Shown: positions 6,593-8,323 of the stretch, piece by piece
Layout: each line of letters opens with the position of its first letter
Position numbering within the stretch: the first letter of the stretch is position 1
Assembly (NCBI GenBank): GCA_938039305.1
Contig: CALHUZ010000557.1
Coordinates: 1 to 8,323, forward strand
Source of the DNA: an uncultured Saprospiraceae bacterium
GTDB lineage: Bacteria; Bacteroidota; Bacteroidia; Chitinophagales; Saprospiraceae
Direction of reading: 5' to 3'
Length of the DNA: 8,323 nucleotides
Notes under the pieces: model-generated
Told to the model about the DNA's origin: nothing
The model's input: the letters and a program-made list of their open reading frames with translations, nothing else
The model's database searches: none
Position numbers and translations under genes: made by a program

Positions 6593-7666
6593 ATGAAAGG
6601 TCTTCTATACTCAGCGACATTTATCATTTTGTCTTGCGGTATCTTTATTGCTTGTACTTCGAGTAAGACATCTACTTCTAATGATATGCTTGGAGCTAAA
6701 ACGTCAAAGTCAATTAATGCATTGATTATCGATGGAGAGAATAACCACGGAACATGGCCTAAGACAACTGCCATGATGAAAAGCTATTTAGACGAGTCTG
6801 GTTTATTCAAAGTGGATATAGCTCGTAAGGCATTTCTCTGGCAAGGACCTCATGCTGACGAAATCTTAGGTGAAGAAAAGCGCAAAATGCAGTTGGATGA
6901 ATATTCAATAGAAAACGGTACACAGTATACTCGTGTAGAAGAACCAAAGATGGATCCCAATTTCAATCCTGATTTTAGCAAGTATGATGTAGTTATTTCT
7001 AATCTTGGCTGGAAAGCAACTGATTGGCCAGAAGCCACGAAAAGATCATTCGAATCTTACATGGCCAATGGTGGTGGACTTGTCATCATACATGCTGCTA
7101 ACAATTCATTTGGTAATTGGCCTGAGTTCAACAAAATGATTGGACTTGGTGGCTGGGATGGCCGTAATGTTGAGAGTGGTCCATATGCTTATTATAATGA
7201 CGCAGGTGAAGAGATACATGATCCTTCTGATGGAGCATGTGGATCTCATGGTCCTCGATATGAATATATACTAAAAACTCGTGCCAGTGATCATCCTATC
7301 ATGAAAGGACTACCTGATGAGTGGTTGCACACAGAAGACGAGCTTTATGATCGACTACGTGGTCCAGCCGAAAACATGACTATTCTCGCTACTTCTTATT
7401 CTGATGTAGAAAAAAATAGCCCTCCATGGGCGAAAGATGTGACAGGTACTGGCCGCCATGAGCCCATGCTAATGGCATTGGACTATGGAAAAGGTAAAGT
7501 CTTTCATAGCGTTTTAGGTCACAATGACTATTCTATGGAGTGTGTAGGATTTCAAACTACATTATTGAGAGGAACGGAATGGGCCGCTACTGGAAAAGTC
7601 ACACAAGCTATTCCTTCTGACTTTCCGAGTGCCCAAAAAGTGAGTTCTCGTTCTTGGAGTAAATAA
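6593..7666 (+). CDS. ThuA-domain protein, probable lipoprotein
   Basis: A 357-residue protein with a signal peptide whose hydrophobic core runs into FIAC at 18-21. Cys21 is the likely lipidation site, followed by a Ser/Thr/Lys-rich linker; Phe at -3 is not ideal for a lipobox. Residues about 41-336 are a ThuA-like, class I glutamine-amidotransferase-fold domain: INALIIDGENNHG (41-53), YDVVISNLGW (131-140), NGGGLVIIHAANNSF (159-173), HTEDELYDRL (246-255), a GHNDYSMECVGF block (309-320) and RGTEWAATGKV (326-336). ThuA proteins were named for trehalose utilisation; secreted Bacteroidota and Planctomycetota members cluster with sugar-degrading and oxidoreductase genes, but their reaction is poorly defined. 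No sugar genes lie nearby here. It starts 46 bp after the dehydrogenase, so it could be read through from that operon, although no functional link is evident. Confidence 0.9.
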   Translation: MKGLLYSATFIILSCGIFIACTSSKTSTSNDMLGAKTSKSINALIIDGENNHGTWPKTTAMMKSYLDESGLFKVDIARKAFLWQGPHADEILGEEKRKMQLDEYSIENGTQYTRVEEPKMDPNFNPDFSKYDVVISNLGWKATDWPEATKRSFESYMANGGGLVIIHAANNSFGNWPEFNKMIGLGGWDGRNVESGPYAYYNDAGEEIHDPSDGACGSHGPRYEYILKTRASDHPIMKGLPDEWLHTEDELYDRLRGPAENMTILATSYSDVEKNSPPWAKDVTGTGRHEPMLMALDYGKGKVFHSVLGHNDYSMECVGFQTTLLRGTEWAATGKVTQAIPSDFPSAQKVSSRSWSK

Positions 7667-7702
7667 TTCACTTTTTAGAAAAGCATTTATTTTAAACGAA
7701 CA

Positions 7703-8323
7703 CTACTTTCTCTTGCCTAAATATTTAGTCAATTTTTTCATTCCTGTTTTTAATATTCTATTTTCTAAAAAGGAATAAACCAATCTAAACTGACCTCTTT
7801 TGCTATGTCCAAAACCCATCCCTGGAGTAAGCAATACTCCTGTATTATCATATATGTTCTGCCACAATTTAGTTTCGGACTTCTGCCCTTTACCTTTCAT
7901 ATAAGTTGAAAGATCAATCCAAACAAATAGACTTCCTCTGGCAGGGGCATATGGAATATCGAGCTCTTTTAGATAATCTATCACAAGTGCATAATTAGCA
8001 GTAAGTCTAATTTGATTCTTTAGAATATAGTCCGACATAAATGGCTTGTCACCCAAGAGGTGCATTAATGCCCACTGTGTCAAATTAGAAACAAGATGTG
8101 GGGCATTAAGGTTAGCATAGGCTTGAAGCATCTTGGCGTTGTATGAATGAATAATCCCAACTCTAAATCCAGAGATTCCCAAATCCTTAGAAAGCCCATA
8201 ACTCATGTGCAAGAAGTCACTCTTCTTTTTCTTCATAACATTAGCAAAAGAATAAAAAGGCTCGTGCTTACTATAATCACTTTTTATAAGTGGGTTTTGA
8301 GTATTTATTATTGATAATCCATA
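7703..8323 (-). CDS. PLP-dependent class I/II aminotransferase, ACC-synthase-like, 5' part outside window
   Basis: The minus-strand frame is open from the right edge of the window to a TAG stop, giving 206 residues, about the C-terminal half of a 400-440-residue enzyme. The Met codon at 8234-8236 is internal: upstream in-frame codons read YGLSIINTQNPL, fitting the D-E-I-Y-x segment that precedes the PLP lysine in this family. The lysine lies in SYGLSKDLGISGFRVG (Lys codon 8186-8188), followed by the phosphate-binding Arg of GFRVG. The substrate-carboxylate Arg is in FRLVYSF near the C-terminus. SLSKD(L/M)G..GFRVG is the signature of 1-aminocyclopropane-1-carboxylate synthase and its bacterial aminotransferase relatives. 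True ACC synthesis is not implied; an amino acid aminotransferase is more likely. It is convergent with the ThuA gene, 36 bp away. Confidence 0.92.
   Translation of the reverse strand, partial: YGLSIINTQNPLIKSDYSKHEPFYSFANVMKKKKSDFLHMSYGLSKDLGISGFRVGIIHSYNAKMLQAYANLNAPHLVSNLTQWALMHLLGDKPFMSDYILKNQIRLTANYALVIDYLKELDIPYAPARGSLFVWIDLSTYMKGKGQKSETKLWQNIYDNTGVLLTPGMGFGHSKRGQFRLVYSFLENRILKTGMKKLTKYLGKRK

Noticed and set aside
7671..7684. Short inverted repeat CTTTT-TAG-AAAAG between the convergent ThuA and aminotransferase genes, considered as a terminator
   Set aside because: The stem is only five AT-rich pairs with no G/C core, so it is too weak to call a terminator.

Overview
The window looks like a chromosomal segment of a member of the Bacteroidota. 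A PorP/SprF-type protein is followed by an OmpA protein with TPR and PD40 repeats, a pairing typical of type IX secretion (T9SS)/gliding bacteria. Shine-Dalgarno sequences are essentially absent, base composition is AT-leaning, and one promoter-like site matches the Bacteroidota -7 consensus TAnnTTTG. The genus cannot be set from the sequence. Coding density is very high: no gap between genes exceeds about 50 bases, and no RNA genes, insertion sequences, CRISPR arrays or prophage genes are seen.

Left part (1-3306, + strand): the 3' end of a PorP/SprF-like outer-membrane protein gene, a PorE-like periplasmic/outer-membrane OmpA protein that carries an extra C-terminal DUF1573-like domain, and, 4 bp further on, a PnuC-family vitamin-precursor transporter. 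The three genes are close enough to be one transcript.

Centre (3338-6546): a divergent pair of transcription units that appears to be one functional cassette. On the minus strand lies a membrane di-iron hydroxylase of the fatty acid hydroxylase/sterol desaturase superfamily, fused to a C-terminal tandem CDGSH iron-sulfur module. On the plus strand lie a TetR-family regulator and, overlapping its stop by ATGA, an ALDH3-like (fatty) aldehyde dehydrogenase. The 39-bp gap between the divergent starts contains a TAnnTTTG -7 element facing the hydroxylase. A perfect 9-4-9 inverted repeat, a good TetR operator candidate, begins in this gap and runs over the tetR start codon. The simplest reading is a regulated lipid-oxidation module: the hydroxylase oxidises a lipid and releases or leads to a fatty aldehyde, the dehydrogenase converts the aldehyde to an acid, and the TetR protein senses the lipid or its product. 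The best animal parallel is alkylglycerol monooxygenase plus fatty aldehyde dehydrogenase. The fused iron-sulfur module could be a built-in electron donor; this is inference.

Right part (6593-8323): a ThuA-domain probable lipoprotein on the plus strand, convergent with the 3' portion of a minus-strand PLP-dependent class I/II aminotransferase resembling 1-aminocyclopropane-1-carboxylate synthases. The latter gene runs off the window edge.
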